From contig CAZNXJ010000006.1 in NCBI GenBank assembly GCA_964577115.1, positions 1-64,000 on the forward strand: a stretch of DNA of 64,000 nucleotides, written 5' to 3'. The notes below the pieces were generated by a model. That model was not told where the DNA came from. It made no database searches and worked only from the letters and a program-made list of their open reading frames with translations. Below, piece after piece: positions 54,685 to 63,135 of this stretch (positions are counted from its first letter, which is position 1; every line of letters begins with the position of its first letter). Position numbers and translations under genes: made by a program. This stretch comes from CAZNXJ01 sp964577115. GTDB taxonomy: Bacteria; Planctomycetota; Planctomycetia; Pirellulales; Pirellulaceae.

Positions 54685-54740
54685 GCCGCCCCGGCTTTGC
54701 CGCTCGCCCAGTTCCTTTGCTCTTCTCCGTTCTTGACGAA

Positions 54741-55757
54741 ATGCTGCCATCAGACAGGACACCGGGACGCGCGAGGCCGGGAGGCGACGTCGGGCACGGC
54801 CAGCGCCGCGTTCGGCTGCCGGCCTGGGCCGGGTCGGCGATCCTGCACGCAGTCGTTTTCCTATCGCTGGCGCTCGCCTGGCGCCCCGTGCTGCGCTCGG
54901 CCGGATCGGCCGCCGGCGAGCCGGACCGGGCGGGGCAGATCGCGCTGGTGCAAATGCGCCGTGGCTCACCCGAGTACCTGTTTGACGACGCGGGCAGCAC
55001 GTCGGCTTCGACAAATTCATTTACGCCAGTGGCACCGCCGGACAGCCCACTGCCGGGACTGGCGGCCGCCGAGCCCTCGGCGGACGAACGGCTACCCGAT
55101 CCGAACGAATTGGCCGCCTCCGGCAGCTCGGCCGTGCACGGCATTCCCGACGCGGTCGGACTGGCCGCGACGGGAGGCCCGCGTGGGGACGTGGGCGGGA
55201 AGGCGACCACTGGCGTCTTCGGTGTCGAGGGTACCGGGACGAAGTTCGTCTATGTCTTCGATCGCTCGGCCAGCATGGGCGACCTCGAAGGCCGGCCGCT
55301 GCGGGCCGCTCAGCAGCAACTCCTGGCGAGCCTCCGGCAACTCGGCAAAACGCACCAGTTTCAAATCGTCTTCTACAACGAGGCGCCCACCGTTTTTAAT
55401 CCGAATGCGCCGCTGCCGCCGCGACTGTTGTTCGCCGATGAGCAGATGCAGCAGCTGGCGGAGCGCTATGTGGGAGGCATCGTGGCGGCGGGCGGCACCG
55501 AGCACTGGGAGGCGCTGAAAGTGGCGCTCGATATGCGCCCGGACGTCGTGTTCCTGCTGACTGACGGCACCGAACATCCGATTACCCCCGGACAGCTCGA
55601 CCAGATCCGCCGCCGCAATCGGCGACAAGGAACGCAAATCAACGCCATCGAATTCGGTTCGGGACCGCGCCGCAGCAGCTACAACTTTCTCCAGCGTTTG
55701 GCCGAGCAGAACCACGGAAATTATGTTTACGTCGATGTCACGCAATTGGGACGCTGA
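54741..55757 (+). CDS. Membrane-anchored von Willebrand factor A-domain protein
   Basis: 338 residues from ATG 54741 (TTG 54717 is an alternative). Membrane helix about 31-50 (GSAILHAVVFLSLALAW), a linker, then a VWA domain (about 165-335) with MIDAS-like DRSASMG, a downstream TDGTEHP and GGTEHWEAL. The domain likely binds a metal-dependent protein ligand. It heads a six-gene block with TPR, ExbB and two ExbD proteins. Overlaps the next gene by 35 bases. Confidence 0.87.
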   Translation: MLPSDRTPGRARPGGDVGHGQRRVRLPAWAGSAILHAVVFLSLALAWRPVLRSAGSAAGEPDRAGQIALVQMRRGSPEYLFDDAGSTSASTNSFTPVAPPDSPLPGLAAAEPSADERLPDPNELAASGSSAVHGIPDAVGLAATGGPRGDVGGKATTGVFGVEGTGTKFVYVFDRSASMGDLEGRPLRAAQQQLLASLRQLGKTHQFQIVFYNEAPTVFNPNAPLPPRLLFADEQMQQLAERYVGGIVAAGGTEHWEALKVALDMRPDVVFLLTDGTEHPITPGQLDQIRRRNRRQGTQINAIEFGSGPRRSSYNFLQRLAEQNHGNYVYVDVTQLGR

Positions 55758-56796
55758 GCCGGTGCGCGGGGGCCAGCGGAGCGCAAGCGCCGTGGCGGGC
55801 GCCCTGTTGCTTTGCGCGCTGCTCGCCGGCGCGGCGGCCGCCCAGGAGCCGGCGGGCGATGTCGTGCGGCTGCGAGGGCCAAGCGGGCGAGGCGAACAGC
55901 AGGTGCGTGGCACGGTCGTCGACTACACCGGGCAGCAGATCATCATCCGCCGTGAGTCAGGGCAGGAAGAGCGCTATGACGGTCGGCGCGTGATCGACAT
56001 TGTGAGCTCGTTTGCTGAAGCGCATACGCAGGCCGAGCGGCTGATGGCCGAGGGGCGCTATGGCGATAGCTTGCCACTCCTGCGCGAAGCCCTCCGCGCG
56101 GAAACGCGGCCCTGGGTGCGGCGGCGGATTCTCGCTCGCAGCGTGCTCGCTTACCAGCAGGCGGGACAGGTCGAGGTGGCCGGCGAGGCCTTCTCGCTCT
56201 TGCTGCAAAGCGATCCGGCAACGCCTGAGTTTGCCGTGATTCCTTTGGCGTGGCTCAATGAAGCGCCGCCGGCGAGTGTTGAATCGGCCGCCGGAAAGTG
56301 GCTCGCGTCGCCGCAGCCCGCCGTGCGACTTCTCGGCGCCAGCTGGCTACTCACGTCGCCTCGCCGTGGCGAGGCCGCTCGTCAGCTCGAACAGCTCGCC
56401 CACCATGACGACCCGGCGATCGCGCTCCTGGCCACTTCCCAGCTCTGGCGCACGCAGCTCGTTACGGTAAAGGCAGAGGATCTGGCACGCTGGGAGCAGC
56501 TCGTCGAGCGGATGCCGGCGAGCGTGCGCAGCGGGCCGTATTGGCTGCTCGGCCAGGCTGCCGCGCGGCTCGGACAGCATGAATCCGCCGCGCTTTATTT
56601 GCTGCGGATTCCCCTACTCTATCCCGAACAGCAGGCGCTTGCTGCGGAAGCGCTGCTCGCGGCTGCTCGGCAGCTCGACGAGCTACAACGCTCGGGCGAG
56701 GCGCAGCGGCTGTATCGCGAACTGGCCACAGAATATCCATTCTCGCCGCTGGCGGCGGAAGCCCAGCGCCGACTGAATCCGACAAGGACGCCATGA
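55723..56796 (+). CDS. Exported TPR-like protein of the ExbBD operon
   Basis: 357 residues from ATG 55723 (55735 is an alternative start). Signal peptide about 20-42. A small beta segment (GTVVDYTGQQIIIRRESGQE) is followed by about six helix-pair repeats of TPR/alpha-solenoid type (AERLMAEGRYGDSLPLLREA; LGQHESAALYLLRIPLLYPE; SGEAQRLYRELATEYPFSPL). Overlaps both neighbours, by 35 bases with the VWA gene and by 4 with exbB, so it is translationally coupled. Probably a periplasmic scaffold. Confidence 0.8.
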   Translation: MFTSMSRNWDAEPVRGGQRSASAVAGALLLCALLAGAAAAQEPAGDVVRLRGPSGRGEQQVRGTVVDYTGQQIIIRRESGQEERYDGRRVIDIVSSFAEAHTQAERLMAEGRYGDSLPLLREALRAETRPWVRRRILARSVLAYQQAGQVEVAGEAFSLLLQSDPATPEFAVIPLAWLNEAPPASVESAAGKWLASPQPAVRLLGASWLLTSPRRGEAARQLEQLAHHDDPAIALLATSQLWRTQLVTVKAEDLARWEQLVERMPASVRSGPYWLLGQAAARLGQHESAALYLLRIPLLYPEQQALAAEALLAAARQLDELQRSGEAQRLYRELATEYPFSPLAAEAQRRLNPTRTP

Positions 56797-57647
56797 ATAT
56801 TCGAAGTTTGCTCGTGTTCATGATCACACTGGTGGCCGTGACCGCTCACTCGGTCACCGCACCGGCGCAGACGCCCCCGGCGCCCGAAGCACCGATCGAT
56901 AGTGCGGCGGGGACGTTAGACGACGCTACTGTGTCGGAAGGCGGAGCATCGCCCACCGAACCGCCCAAGGGGTTCTTCGAGATTGTGTTCTCAGGGGGAG
57001 TCTCGGGCGTCCTGATTATGCTTTGCTTGATCGGGCTGTCGCTGACCGCCGCCTATCTGGTTTTCGAACAGATTTTGACGCTGCGCCGGCGCGAACTATT
57101 GCCGGAAGGGCTTGGCGAGGCTGTTCGGCAGATGGTGGCCGCCGGCCGACCGGGTGAAGCGGTCCAACTGTGCGAAAAACAGCCAAGCCTGCTAGCGTTC
57201 GTCCTGCTGCACGGGATCGAGGAAGTGGATAGCGGCTGGCCGGCCGTCGAGAAAGCAGTCGAAGACGCGCTGGCCGAACAGTCAGCTCGCCTGTTTCGCA
57301 AGGTCGAATACCTTTCGGTGATCGGCAATATCGCTCCTATGCTCGGGCTGCTCGGCACCGTCGTGGGCATGATTTTCGCCTTCGAACGCGTCGCGACGAC
57401 GCAGGGCGCGGCAACGGCCGGGGACCTGGCGGAAGGCATTTATGAAGCTCTGGTAACGACGGTCGCGGGGCTCGTAATCGCCATCCCCGCGCTAGGCGCG
57501 TTTGCGATCTTCCGCAATCGAGTCGACGAGCTGGTCGCGGAAGCTGCGTACCTCGCTCAGCATGCACTCGGGCCTCTGAAACGCCGTCCACCCACCGTGA
57601 CGCCACGCCGCGGCGTTCCGCCCCCTCCGCCGACAGGAGCGACCTGA
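56793..57647 (+). CDS. exbB: MotA/TolQ/ExbB-family proton-channel protein
   Basis: 284 residues. Signal-like N-terminus (about 1-25), then a segment rich in Pro/Ala, a first helix about 70-92 (GVLIMLCLIGLSLTAAYLVF), and the family core with two further helices (IGNIAPMLGLLGTVVGMIFAFE and a GLVIAIPALGAFAI helix). TSP-type channel residues and GTVVGM match TolQ/ExbB. It forms the ion-conducting stator complex with ExbD. ATGA overlap with the preceding gene, and its stop overlaps the first exbD start. Confidence 0.92.
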   Translation: MNIRSLLVFMITLVAVTAHSVTAPAQTPPAPEAPIDSAAGTLDDATVSEGGASPTEPPKGFFEIVFSGGVSGVLIMLCLIGLSLTAAYLVFEQILTLRRRELLPEGLGEAVRQMVAAGRPGEAVQLCEKQPSLLAFVLLHGIEEVDSGWPAVEKAVEDALAEQSARLFRKVEYLSVIGNIAPMLGLLGTVVGMIFAFERVATTQGAATAGDLAEGIYEALVTTVAGLVIAIPALGAFAIFRNRVDELVAEAAYLAQHALGPLKRRPPTVTPRRGVPPPPPTGAT

Positions 57648-58072
57648 TGCGAGCTCCGTCGCGCCGGCGTTCGATGGGTGTCGGCATCAACATGACGCCG
57701 ATGATCGACGTGGTGTTTCAGTTGATCATCTTTTTTCTAGTGTCGAGTCACCTGGCCAAACAGGAGGCGCAGCTGCCTCTTCCGCTGCCCGTGGCCGACA
57801 GCAGCCTGGCCCCGGAACCAACTCCGGCAAAACATGTCGTCATAAATGTGCTGGCCGGCGGCGAGTTGCTCCTGGCTGGGCGGCCCGTCGTGGCCGATCA
57901 GCTCGCCGAACGGCTCCGCACGCTCCGCGATGAACAGTCCGAATTGGAAGTAAAGATCCGAGCGGATCGGCGCGTCGAATATCGTCATGTCGAACCGATC
58001 ATGCTCGCCTGCTACCAAGCCGGCATGCGGAAGGTCACTTACTCGGTTTATCGTTCGCGAGACGTCCGCTGA
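57647..58072 (+). CDS. exbD: ExbD/TolR-family protein, first copy
   Basis: 141 residues. One N-terminal helix with MTPMIDVVFQLIIFFLVSSH, which contains the essential Asp for proton flow, then a periplasmic domain (VVINVLAGGELLLAGRPVVA, later ELEVKIRADRRVEYRHVEPI). Starts within TGATG shared with exbB and ends in TGATG shared with the second copy. It works with ExbB to convert ion gradient to force on an envelope partner. Confidence 0.92.
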   Translation: MRAPSRRRSMGVGINMTPMIDVVFQLIIFFLVSSHLAKQEAQLPLPLPVADSSLAPEPTPAKHVVINVLAGGELLLAGRPVVADQLAERLRTLRDEQSELEVKIRADRRVEYRHVEPIMLACYQAGMRKVTYSVYRSRDVR

Positions 58073-58557
58073 TGCGTAGCCCATCGGTTTACAATCGGAG
58101 GGACTCGGCGATCGAAATTCCGATGACGCCGATGATCGACGTCGTGTTCCAGCTGATCATTTTTTTCTTATGTACTGCGAGCTTCCAGATCATCGAGCAT
58201 GCGCTTCCCAGCGCTGTGTCCGTCACGTCGGGCAGCGAGGCGTCCGCGAGTCCGCCACCTCCGCCGCCGGAAGCGGATTTTGACGAAATCGTTGTGCGGA
58301 TCGTGCGTGAGAATGACGCGGTGGTGTGGCGCGTCAACGAAATACCGTTCACGTCCGTGCGCGCTGTGCGTGAACGCCTGCGGCAAATCGGCAGCGTTAA
58401 CCGGCAGTCCCCGGTGATCCTGCATCCCGATCCGAACGTTCCGCTCGGACCGGTCATTGATGCCTACGACGTGGCTCGGCTGGAACAGTTCGACGTCGCC
58501 TTCGCGGCCAGTGTGGACGGTGCAGCGAGCAGCCATGCAGCGAGTGACGGGCCATGA
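58072..58557 (+). CDS. exbD: ExbD/TolR-family protein, second copy
   Basis: 161 residues. Helix with MTPMIDVVFQLIIFFLCTAS again carries the conserved Asp. The periplasmic domain is similar (VVRIVRENDAVVWRVNEIPF; SPVILHPDPNVPLGPVIDAYD) but clearly diverged from the first copy, so the two probably form heterodimers. Shares one base with the first copy and overlaps the next gene by four bases (ATGA). Confidence 0.92.
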   Translation: MRSPSVYNRRDSAIEIPMTPMIDVVFQLIIFFLCTASFQIIEHALPSAVSVTSGSEASASPPPPPPEADFDEIVVRIVRENDAVVWRVNEIPFTSVRAVRERLRQIGSVNRQSPVILHPDPNVPLGPVIDAYDVARLEQFDVAFAASVDGAASSHAASDGP

Positions 58558-61058
58558 ACGCCGGACACCAAAGCATGCGAATTGTACGGGCGGCGAGCAG
58601 TCGAGCGGCGCTGTTGCTCGTGCTGCTGGCGACAGGCAGCGCGGCGTTCGGGGACGATCGGACGAGCGACGAGCGGTTCGTCGAGGGGCTGCGCGAGCGG
58701 CGGCTGTACGAGCTGGCGGCGAGCTACTGCGAACAGCGTCTGGAACGCTCGGCCATCGATCCCACCGAACGCACTCGGCTTACGATCGAATTGATGCGCG
58801 TACGAGGCGAACAGGCGCTGCATGCGCCGGTCGATCAGCAAGCGCGGTGGTGGGCGGCGGCTCGGGAGGCAGGCGAGCGGCTCCTGGCTGCCGATCCGCC
58901 GGCCGTCCGGCGAGAGCTCGTTGAAGTCCAGCTCGCGCTGCTGCTCGTCGCTGAGGGCGAGCTTGCTCGGCAACAGGCCGAAGTAGCGCGCGGCAGTCAA
59001 CCCGACTACTCGGCCGCGCTCGATGTTCTCCGCCGAGCAGAAAGCTCGCTGGAATCGGTACTGGAAAAGCTCGAACAGCCGCCCCTCGCGCCGGCACGTT
59101 CGGAGAGCTCGGATGAATTATCCACGGACGAGCGCTTCGCGCTGCGCAACCAGGTGCGGCTCGAGCACGCGCGGCTGCTCACCGCGCGTGCCCAGTGCTA
59201 TCCGGCGGGTAGCGCGGATCGGATTGCGGCGGCCATGCAGGCCAACGAAATCCTCGCCGCGATCCGCGCAACGATTGCCGCCGAGAACCCAATGACATGG
59301 GAGACGTATGTGCACGAAGCCGTCGCTCAGCGGCTGGTCGGCGATCGCGCCGCGATTGAACGACTGCTCGAGCTGCTCGTCAGCGAACAGATGCCGTCCG
59401 AGCTGGCAATCCGGTCGCGCGCGGAAGCGATTCGCACTGCGCTTGCACTCGAACAACCCGCACGTGCTCAGACGCTCGTCGAACAAGCTCCGCCGCCGCG
59501 CGCTCCAGGGGCGGCCGATCTCGACCTGGCTCGCTTGGAGTGGTTCGTCGCGCAGTGGCAAGCACAGGCGGCTGCTCGGCAAGAGGAGCAAGCCGGCCGG
59601 GCCCGCGAAGCGGCGCTCGCGCAGAGCCGCTACATCGAACAAACGCATGGCAGCTATTGGGGCCGCCGAGCGGACTCGGTGCTGGTGCGTTCGGCGGCCG
59701 GGAGTACCCAGGCGCCCGACCTGGAGATCCTGCGCCGGCAGGCTGACGACCTCTATTTGCGCGGTGACCTGGCACAAGCGATCGTGGCCTACGACAGTGC
59801 GGCCGCGGCCGCTCGGCAAGCCGGAGCAATCGACGAGGCGTTCCTGTGCCTCTATCGCGCGGGGCTCGTGGCGCAGAAGCTAGGTGACGAACGGCAGATG
59901 GCCGAGCGGCTGAGTGGTCTCGGCCGCGAGTTTCCCGAGCATCCCGAGGCCGCCGCGGCCCATTTCGAGGCGGTGAAGGCCGCCGCCCGCGCGGCACGCG
60001 ACGACGCCGAGCTGATGGCGTGGTACGCCGAGCTGCTTGACGAGCATCTCGTGCATTGGCCGGCGGCGCCATCGAGCCCGACGGTGCGCCTGTGGCTTGG
60101 CCAGTACGCGCGCTTTCAGGGTGATCCGAGTCGAGCGGTCGTGGCATACGGTGGCGTGCCGCCGGATGCTCCCGAAGCGCTGCAAGCGATCGCGGGCCTC
60201 GCGGCCAGTTGGTCCGAACGGCTCGCCGCCGATGCTCCGGCAAATCCCGAGCTGATCGGGGAGGCGATGGATTCGTTTGCGGTGTTTGTGCATTCGGGGA
60301 CGGCGAGTGGCGAGGTGCGCGGCCAGGCGGCCATGGCGGCGGCGCGGCTGATTATTGAATACGCTCCGAGCCGTGCGGCGGCCGCCTCCGAGGTTCTCCA
60401 GACGGCGCTGGCCGGTGCCGACCCGGCGGAAACCTGGCATGCCGAAGCTCGCGGCTGGCAAATTGTCTGCCGAGCGCTTGGAGAGGGCGGCGGAGTCGAC
60501 TCGCAGCAATTGGATCGCGTGCTCGGCGAACTGCGTGGGGAACAAGTCATGGAGCTGGTGGCGCGGCTCGCCGCCCTGACGGCCAGCGCGGATCGGCCCG
60601 AGCTGCGCCGAAGGCTTGGACAGCTCCAACTGGCACTGCTCGAGCGCGGCGCACCGAGGGGCGAAGCGGGCGAGGTGGATCGCTGGCGAGCGGCCGCGCT
60701 GGGGGCGGCGGGCCGGCGAGCGGAAGCGATTGCGTTGTACGAGAAGCTGATTGCCGCCGCACCGCGCGACGGCGAGCTGCACGTGGCGTACGCCCAGCTG
60801 CTCGGCGAAAGCAAATCGCCCGACGAGCTCCGCGCGGCACTCGAGCAGTGGCGCCGTATCGCCCAGCGCAGCCGCCCGCAGACCGAGCGCTGGTACGAGG
60901 CGAAGTACTTCGTCGCCGCAACCCTACTGCGGCTCGGCGACCCAGCCAGCCGCGCGGAAGCCGATCAACTCATCCGCTGGATGCGCCTGGCGACACCGTT
61001 GGCCGAAACCGCGTGGGCGGCGCGGTTTGATCAGCTGGAGGCAGGGAACCAGGATTAA
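58554..61058 (+). CDS. Large exported alpha-helical repeat (TPR-like) protein
   Basis: 834 residues, signal peptide about 8-32. Almost entirely helical, rich in Ala, Glu, Arg and Leu, with repeats such as RLYELAASYCEQRLERSAI, DLYLRGDLAQAIVAYDSAAA and EHPEAAAAHFEAVKAAARAA. These look like many degenerate TPRs. It is the last gene of the coupled block and probably forms a periplasmic scaffold that the ExbB/ExbD motor acts on; that is inference. No enzyme motif is visible. Confidence 0.82.
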   Translation: MNAGHQSMRIVRAASSRAALLLVLLATGSAAFGDDRTSDERFVEGLRERRLYELAASYCEQRLERSAIDPTERTRLTIELMRVRGEQALHAPVDQQARWWAAAREAGERLLAADPPAVRRELVEVQLALLLVAEGELARQQAEVARGSQPDYSAALDVLRRAESSLESVLEKLEQPPLAPARSESSDELSTDERFALRNQVRLEHARLLTARAQCYPAGSADRIAAAMQANEILAAIRATIAAENPMTWETYVHEAVAQRLVGDRAAIERLLELLVSEQMPSELAIRSRAEAIRTALALEQPARAQTLVEQAPPPRAPGAADLDLARLEWFVAQWQAQAAARQEEQAGRAREAALAQSRYIEQTHGSYWGRRADSVLVRSAAGSTQAPDLEILRRQADDLYLRGDLAQAIVAYDSAAAAARQAGAIDEAFLCLYRAGLVAQKLGDERQMAERLSGLGREFPEHPEAAAAHFEAVKAAARAARDDAELMAWYAELLDEHLVHWPAAPSSPTVRLWLGQYARFQGDPSRAVVAYGGVPPDAPEALQAIAGLAASWSERLAADAPANPELIGEAMDSFAVFVHSGTASGEVRGQAAMAAARLIIEYAPSRAAAASEVLQTALAGADPAETWHAEARGWQIVCRALGEGGGVDSQQLDRVLGELRGEQVMELVARLAALTASADRPELRRRLGQLQLALLERGAPRGEAGEVDRWRAAALGAAGRRAEAIALYEKLIAAAPRDGELHVAYAQLLGESKSPDELRAALEQWRRIAQRSRPQTERWYEAKYFVAATLLRLGDPASRAEADQLIRWMRLATPLAETAWAARFDQLEAGNQD

Positions 61059-61077
61059 AGATTAGGGGGGCCTAGGG

Positions 61078-61156
61078 GGAACCACGGATGAACACGGACG
61101 TCCACGGATGGGAGGCAGCGAATCATCCGTGCCTATCCGGGGCCATCCGTGGTTCC
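61078..61156. repeat. REP-like palindromic element
   Basis: Arms GGAACCACGGATG (61078-61090) and CATCCGTGGTTCC (61144-61156), 13 perfect pairs. Inside, CACGGA and TCCGTG-type words recur, giving a branched fold. Extragenic elements built on this CCACGGATG word are, from memory, widespread in some bacterial genomes. It follows directly after the helical-repeat gene. A search for copies elsewhere in the genome would settle it. Confidence 0.65.
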
Positions 61157-61398
61157 TTCCCCTGTCCCGTTTCTATCGTGGATTGTTATCAGTATGACTA
61201 CGCCAAAATTGTCGCGAATAGGCGGCGCTATTGCTCACCCAAATTCGTAAACCACTCGATGTGAATGTGTTACGAAAATGCTGCTGGCGGCGCGGAGGCG
61301 ATGGCTTCGCATCTGCATTGGTTGCCAGGTAATCAGCGCGTGCTGGGAAAGTCAAACAAATGAGCGCGGTGCGAGTGGGGCCGCAGGGAGCGTGTGGG

Positions 61399-61503
61399 GT
61401 GGACGCAATATTGTGGATGCTGTTGGCGGGGACGACGTTGGTGTTGGGGTCCGTGGCCGGAGCGCTGCGGCCGGTGCGCCGCCCCAATCCGTTCTGGATT
61501 TAA
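61399..61503 (+). CDS. Possible very small membrane protein, 34 residues
   Basis: GTG 61399 with GGGAG close upstream, stop TAA 61501-61503. One hydrophobic helix (ILWMLLAGTTLVLGSVAGAL), then a basic, proline-rich tail RPVRRPNPFWI. Lies in the 61157-61518 gap that otherwise shows no gene. Could be chance; positive-inside charge and a Shine-Dalgarno favour it slightly. Confidence 0.3.
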   Translation: MDAILWMLLAGTTLVLGSVAGALRPVRRPNPFWI

Positions 61504-61512
61504 GGTTCCACG

Positions 61513-61552
61513 AAAAAAGGCCGGCAGTCTGGGAATACCAGAGCTGCCGGCC
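61513..61552 (-). terminator. Rho-independent terminator (minus strand)
   Basis: Arms GGCCGGCAG (61519-61527) and CTGCCGGCC (61544-61552) form nine pairs. On the minus strand the hairpin is followed by six T (61518-61513). It ends the transcript of the small secreted protein gene that stops at 61594. Confidence 0.85.
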
Positions 61553-61593
61553 GGATGGGCTTTGTGAGGCCTTGAGGGGCTTCGCGGCGCGGT

Positions 61594-61989
61594 TTACCAG
61601 GGGCCGCGAATGTAATAGACGCCGAACTGGTCGGTGTGGCTTGGCCAGGGCGGCGTTCCAAGGAACGAGCCGCCACCGATCCCGTCACCCGGATAGGGGC
61701 GGCGGAACTGGTGAGGAATCGAGCGGATCTCGGTCTGGGCCACGCCCCAGCCCCACTTCGTTTGCGTGGTGGCTGTGGGAGGCACGACGAGCGCCAGGGG
61801 AACGCCGTACGCCGTGTGGTAGTAGTTGCCGTGCCACGGCAGCGTGCGGGCTCGCCGAGCGTTCCAGCGGTCCTGAATGCAGGGTTCGGTCGCTAGGCTC
61901 GTCGATTCGGCCGACCAGGCCAGCAGCATGGTGACGGCGAGCGCGGCGAGGCCGATGCGCCGCGTGCTGCGGGGAGGATCGAGTCGCAT
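61594..61989 (-). CDS. Small exported protein of unknown function (planctomycete type)
   Basis: 131 residues. Signal peptide about 1-32, then a short mature part rich in Trp, Tyr, Gly and Pro (RTLPWHGNYYHTAYGVPLAL; TKWGWGVAQTE; GSFLGTPPWPSHTDQFGVYY). One cysteine. The WGWG and proline motifs look like a short envelope or surface protein. AGGAAG lies upstream of the ATG. Forms a tandem with a similar small exported gene 46 bases upstream. No family recognised. Confidence 0.72.
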   Translation of the reverse strand: MRLDPPRSTRRIGLAALAVTMLLAWSAESTSLATEPCIQDRWNARRARTLPWHGNYYHTAYGVPLALVVPPTATTQTKWGWGVAQTEIRSIPHQFRRPYPGDGIGGGSFLGTPPWPSHTDQFGVYYIRGPW

Positions 61990-62035
61990 GGGAGGGCTTC
62001 CTGGGTGGGCAAAAAGGGGAGGGAAAGCGGAGCCG

Positions 62036-62449
62036 TCATCGGGGAATCCGGAGGTGCTGCGCGACGCCCTTCACGGCCGTGCGCGCCGGCGGATAGTAGT
62101 ACACCGCCATCGCCCGCGTCATCCCTCGGCCCCCGTCGTAGTAGCGGTGGTACGAGTGGTAATGCGGGTAGAGGTATTCGTCCGGGTAGAACGGCTGGTA
62201 GGTGATCCACGTGTGCCCAACGTGCGGCGGCACAGGCACCGGCGAGATGTAGAGCTGAGCGCCGACCTGCGAGCAGGTCGAGTCGACGTAGTAGTTGTAG
62301 AACAGGTCGGGCGAACCGTAATCGATCGGTTGGCAATTGATGGCGTACGGATCGCGATGGATCTGCGCGGATGCGTCCGCCGGCAGCATGAGGTTCAAGG
62401 CGGCCAGCAACAAGCCGCCGCAGGCGACGCGGGCAAATGTGCGAAACAT
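62036..62449 (-). CDS. Small exported Tyr/Pro-rich protein
   Basis: 137 residues. Signal peptide about 1-29 (LLLAALNLMLPADASA), then a Tyr/His/Pro-rich mature region (DYGSPDLFYNYYVDSTCSQV; PFYPDEYLYPHYHSYHRYY). Two cysteines may form a bond. GGAGGAG precedes the ATG at a good distance. Pairs with the small exported gene downstream; both probably end at the terminator near 61513-61552. Function unknown. Confidence 0.75.
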   Translation of the reverse strand: MFRTFARVACGGLLLAALNLMLPADASAQIHRDPYAINCQPIDYGSPDLFYNYYVDSTCSQVGAQLYISPVPVPPHVGHTWITYQPFYPDEYLYPHYHSYHRYYDGGRGMTRAMAVYYYPPARTAVKGVAQHLRIPR

Positions 62450-63135
62450 GGGAACGCTCCTCCGTGGCGTAGGCGAGTTAACTCCGTGGGAAGCCGATTT
62501 GCCGCGCGAGCTCGGCAGCCGGGCGTATCCCTGTAGGCTTACTCGGCAGGCTCGAGCAGCCAGGTAAATCTTTGTTCCCCGGCCCGCGCAGACTCGCGCG
62601 CCGCCCGTCCGCTCCGCCTTGCTTCACGCCCTCTCTCCCCCGTTATGGTGGGCGAAACGCGCCTGGGAAATTCGGGGGCGGGCCGGTATAATCCCAACGT
62701 ATCGCCCGGCTTGCCTGTTTTCGCTCGGCGCTGGCGCCACTTGATGCGACCAGGCATGTTTCCGAGGCCCGCTTTGGCAAACGCTGGCGCACCTTCTGTC
62801 GGCAATCGTGGTGTGGCCGAGGACGTCGGCGAGCCGAAAAAAGCAGTCAGCATGGAAGGTGACCCGAGTCATGGGCTGGGCGGTCGATTCGGCGCGGCAC
62901 CCGCAAAGAAGTCTCCGCGCAGGGCCCCGAGCGGGAAGCATGAAGTCACAGCTTCCGTTTCCATGGCATGAGGGGAACCGGCCGCGCCCTCCATTCGCTC
63001 TGCCGGGCACCGGCTGCCGCGGTGCCGACGTCATGCGGTCGGCGCAAACGGCCCGCCACTGCGGCTGCGCGACCCACGCAGCGGGAGCGTTCGGCCGAGC
63101 GACAGACCGACGATTTTTCGTAGGAGCAATGTACC
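62450..63135. other. 686-base gap, no gene recognised
   Basis: Upstream of the small exported protein and topoisomerase VI B genes. TATAAT at 62687-62692 looks like a -10, but the -35 position (TGGGAA) is weak. Open frames here (for example 62645-62971) lack starts, motifs or consistent codon use. I see nothing else. Confidence 0.4.

Noticed and set aside
62687..62692. TATAAT promoter for topoisomerase VI B
   Set aside because: The -35 position matches only three of six bases and the leader would be over 400 bases; kept only as a note.
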